From assembly GCA_910585625.1 (NCBI GenBank), contig CAJUFQ010000066.1, positions 1 through 5,565 on the forward strand: a stretch of 5,565 nucleotides of DNA, given 5' to 3'. Numbering within the stretch: the first letter of the stretch is position 1; every line of letters begins with the position of its first letter. A program made the translations under genes and the position numbers. This stretch comes from an uncultured Lachnospiraceae bacterium (GTDB lineage Bacteria; Bacillota; Clostridia; Lachnospirales; Lachnospiraceae). The notes below the pieces were generated by a model. It did not search any database. It was given only the letters and a program-made list of their open reading frames with translations, and was not told the DNA's origin. Shown piece after piece: positions 5,456 through 5,565 of this stretch.

Positions 5456-5565
5456 TTAGATTTCGTTTTTATCTCGTTCGGGTTTTGTTTTTTCCAACTC
5501 TTTGATTTTTTCTAGGGAAACGCTGATTAATTCAAACTATTCCATGTAATTTCTGATATAATGTA
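5456..5565 (-). pseudogene. Possible 3' end of an upstream gene, with an in-frame TAG
   Basis: On the minus strand a frame entering from the window edge ends at TAA 5458-5456, 28 nt before the endonuclease start. Its last 26 codons include SLEKIKELEKTKPERDKNEI, a charged helical tail. A TAG at 5539-5537 interrupts the same frame. If it is a gene end, tight spacing to the endonuclease would fit a modification methylase in a restriction-modification operon, but no methylase motif is visible in these few codons. A different frame ends at TAA about 5527. Coding status is uncertain. Confidence 0.3.

Noticed and set aside
5252..5515. Plus-strand 87-codon hydrophobic open frame opposite the endonuclease start
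   Set aside because: It is antisense to an AT-rich gene start, and its phenylalanine/serine-rich composition is what reverse-strand AT-rich coding DNA gives. No ribosome binding site is seen.
5302..5539. Two in-frame TAG codons (5304-5302 and 5539-5537) as a hint of TAG read as an amino acid
   Set aside because: The intact 538-residue gene ends in TAG at a position supported by a terminator just after it, and both interrupted frames lie in a patch full of broken genes. Ordinary nonsense decay is simpler.
1..5565. CRISPR array, tRNA or rRNA
   Set aside because: No regularly spaced repeats and no tRNA-like cloverleaf or rRNA stretch were found on reading either strand.

Overview
The window looks like chromosome of a low-to-medium GC Gram-positive gut anaerobe, probably Lachnospiraceae or a related Clostridia. 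This rests on the AGGAG-type ribosome binding sites, a Lys/Thr-rich secreted protein with fibronectin type III domains, and fragments that resemble a Tn916-type integrase, a MATE pump with a Crp/Fnr regulator, and an IS3-type transposase. The genus cannot be fixed from sequence alone.

Region 1 (1-2640, all minus strand) holds the only two intact genes. One encodes a 538-residue secreted protein with two divergent thioredoxin-like repeats and two C-terminal fibronectin type III repeats. It has its own promoter (-35 1799-1804, -10 1776-1781), ribosome binding site and terminator (5-57). The other encodes a 155-residue low-molecular-weight protein tyrosine phosphatase family protein. Between them is about 420 bp without a convincing gene.

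Region 2 (about 2640-5565) is a rearranged patch in which no gene is intact. From left to right it holds: a palindrome cluster; the decayed 5' part of a Tn916-type tyrosine integrase (minus) with a short leader ORF and a hairpin in front; a MATE efflux pump with internal deletions and a frame break (minus); a divergent Crp/Fnr-type regulator cut off inside its cyclic-nucleotide-binding-like domain (plus); and the last third of an IS3-family transposase (plus) joined directly to the regulator. After these come a perfect 22-bp inverted repeat with a 4-nt loop, and a type II restriction-endonuclease-like gene (minus) with an in-frame TAG near its start and no C-terminus. A possible gene tail at the right edge could belong to a partner upstream of the endonuclease.

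The intact genes do not form an obvious pathway. Region 2 reads as the remains of a mobile-element insertion site where deletions and joins have fused unrelated genes. I found no complete new system. The most notable points are the perfect palindrome at the transposase/endonuclease junction, the amber-split endonuclease, and the repeated CxxT plus distal-Cys layout of the secreted thioredoxin-like protein.
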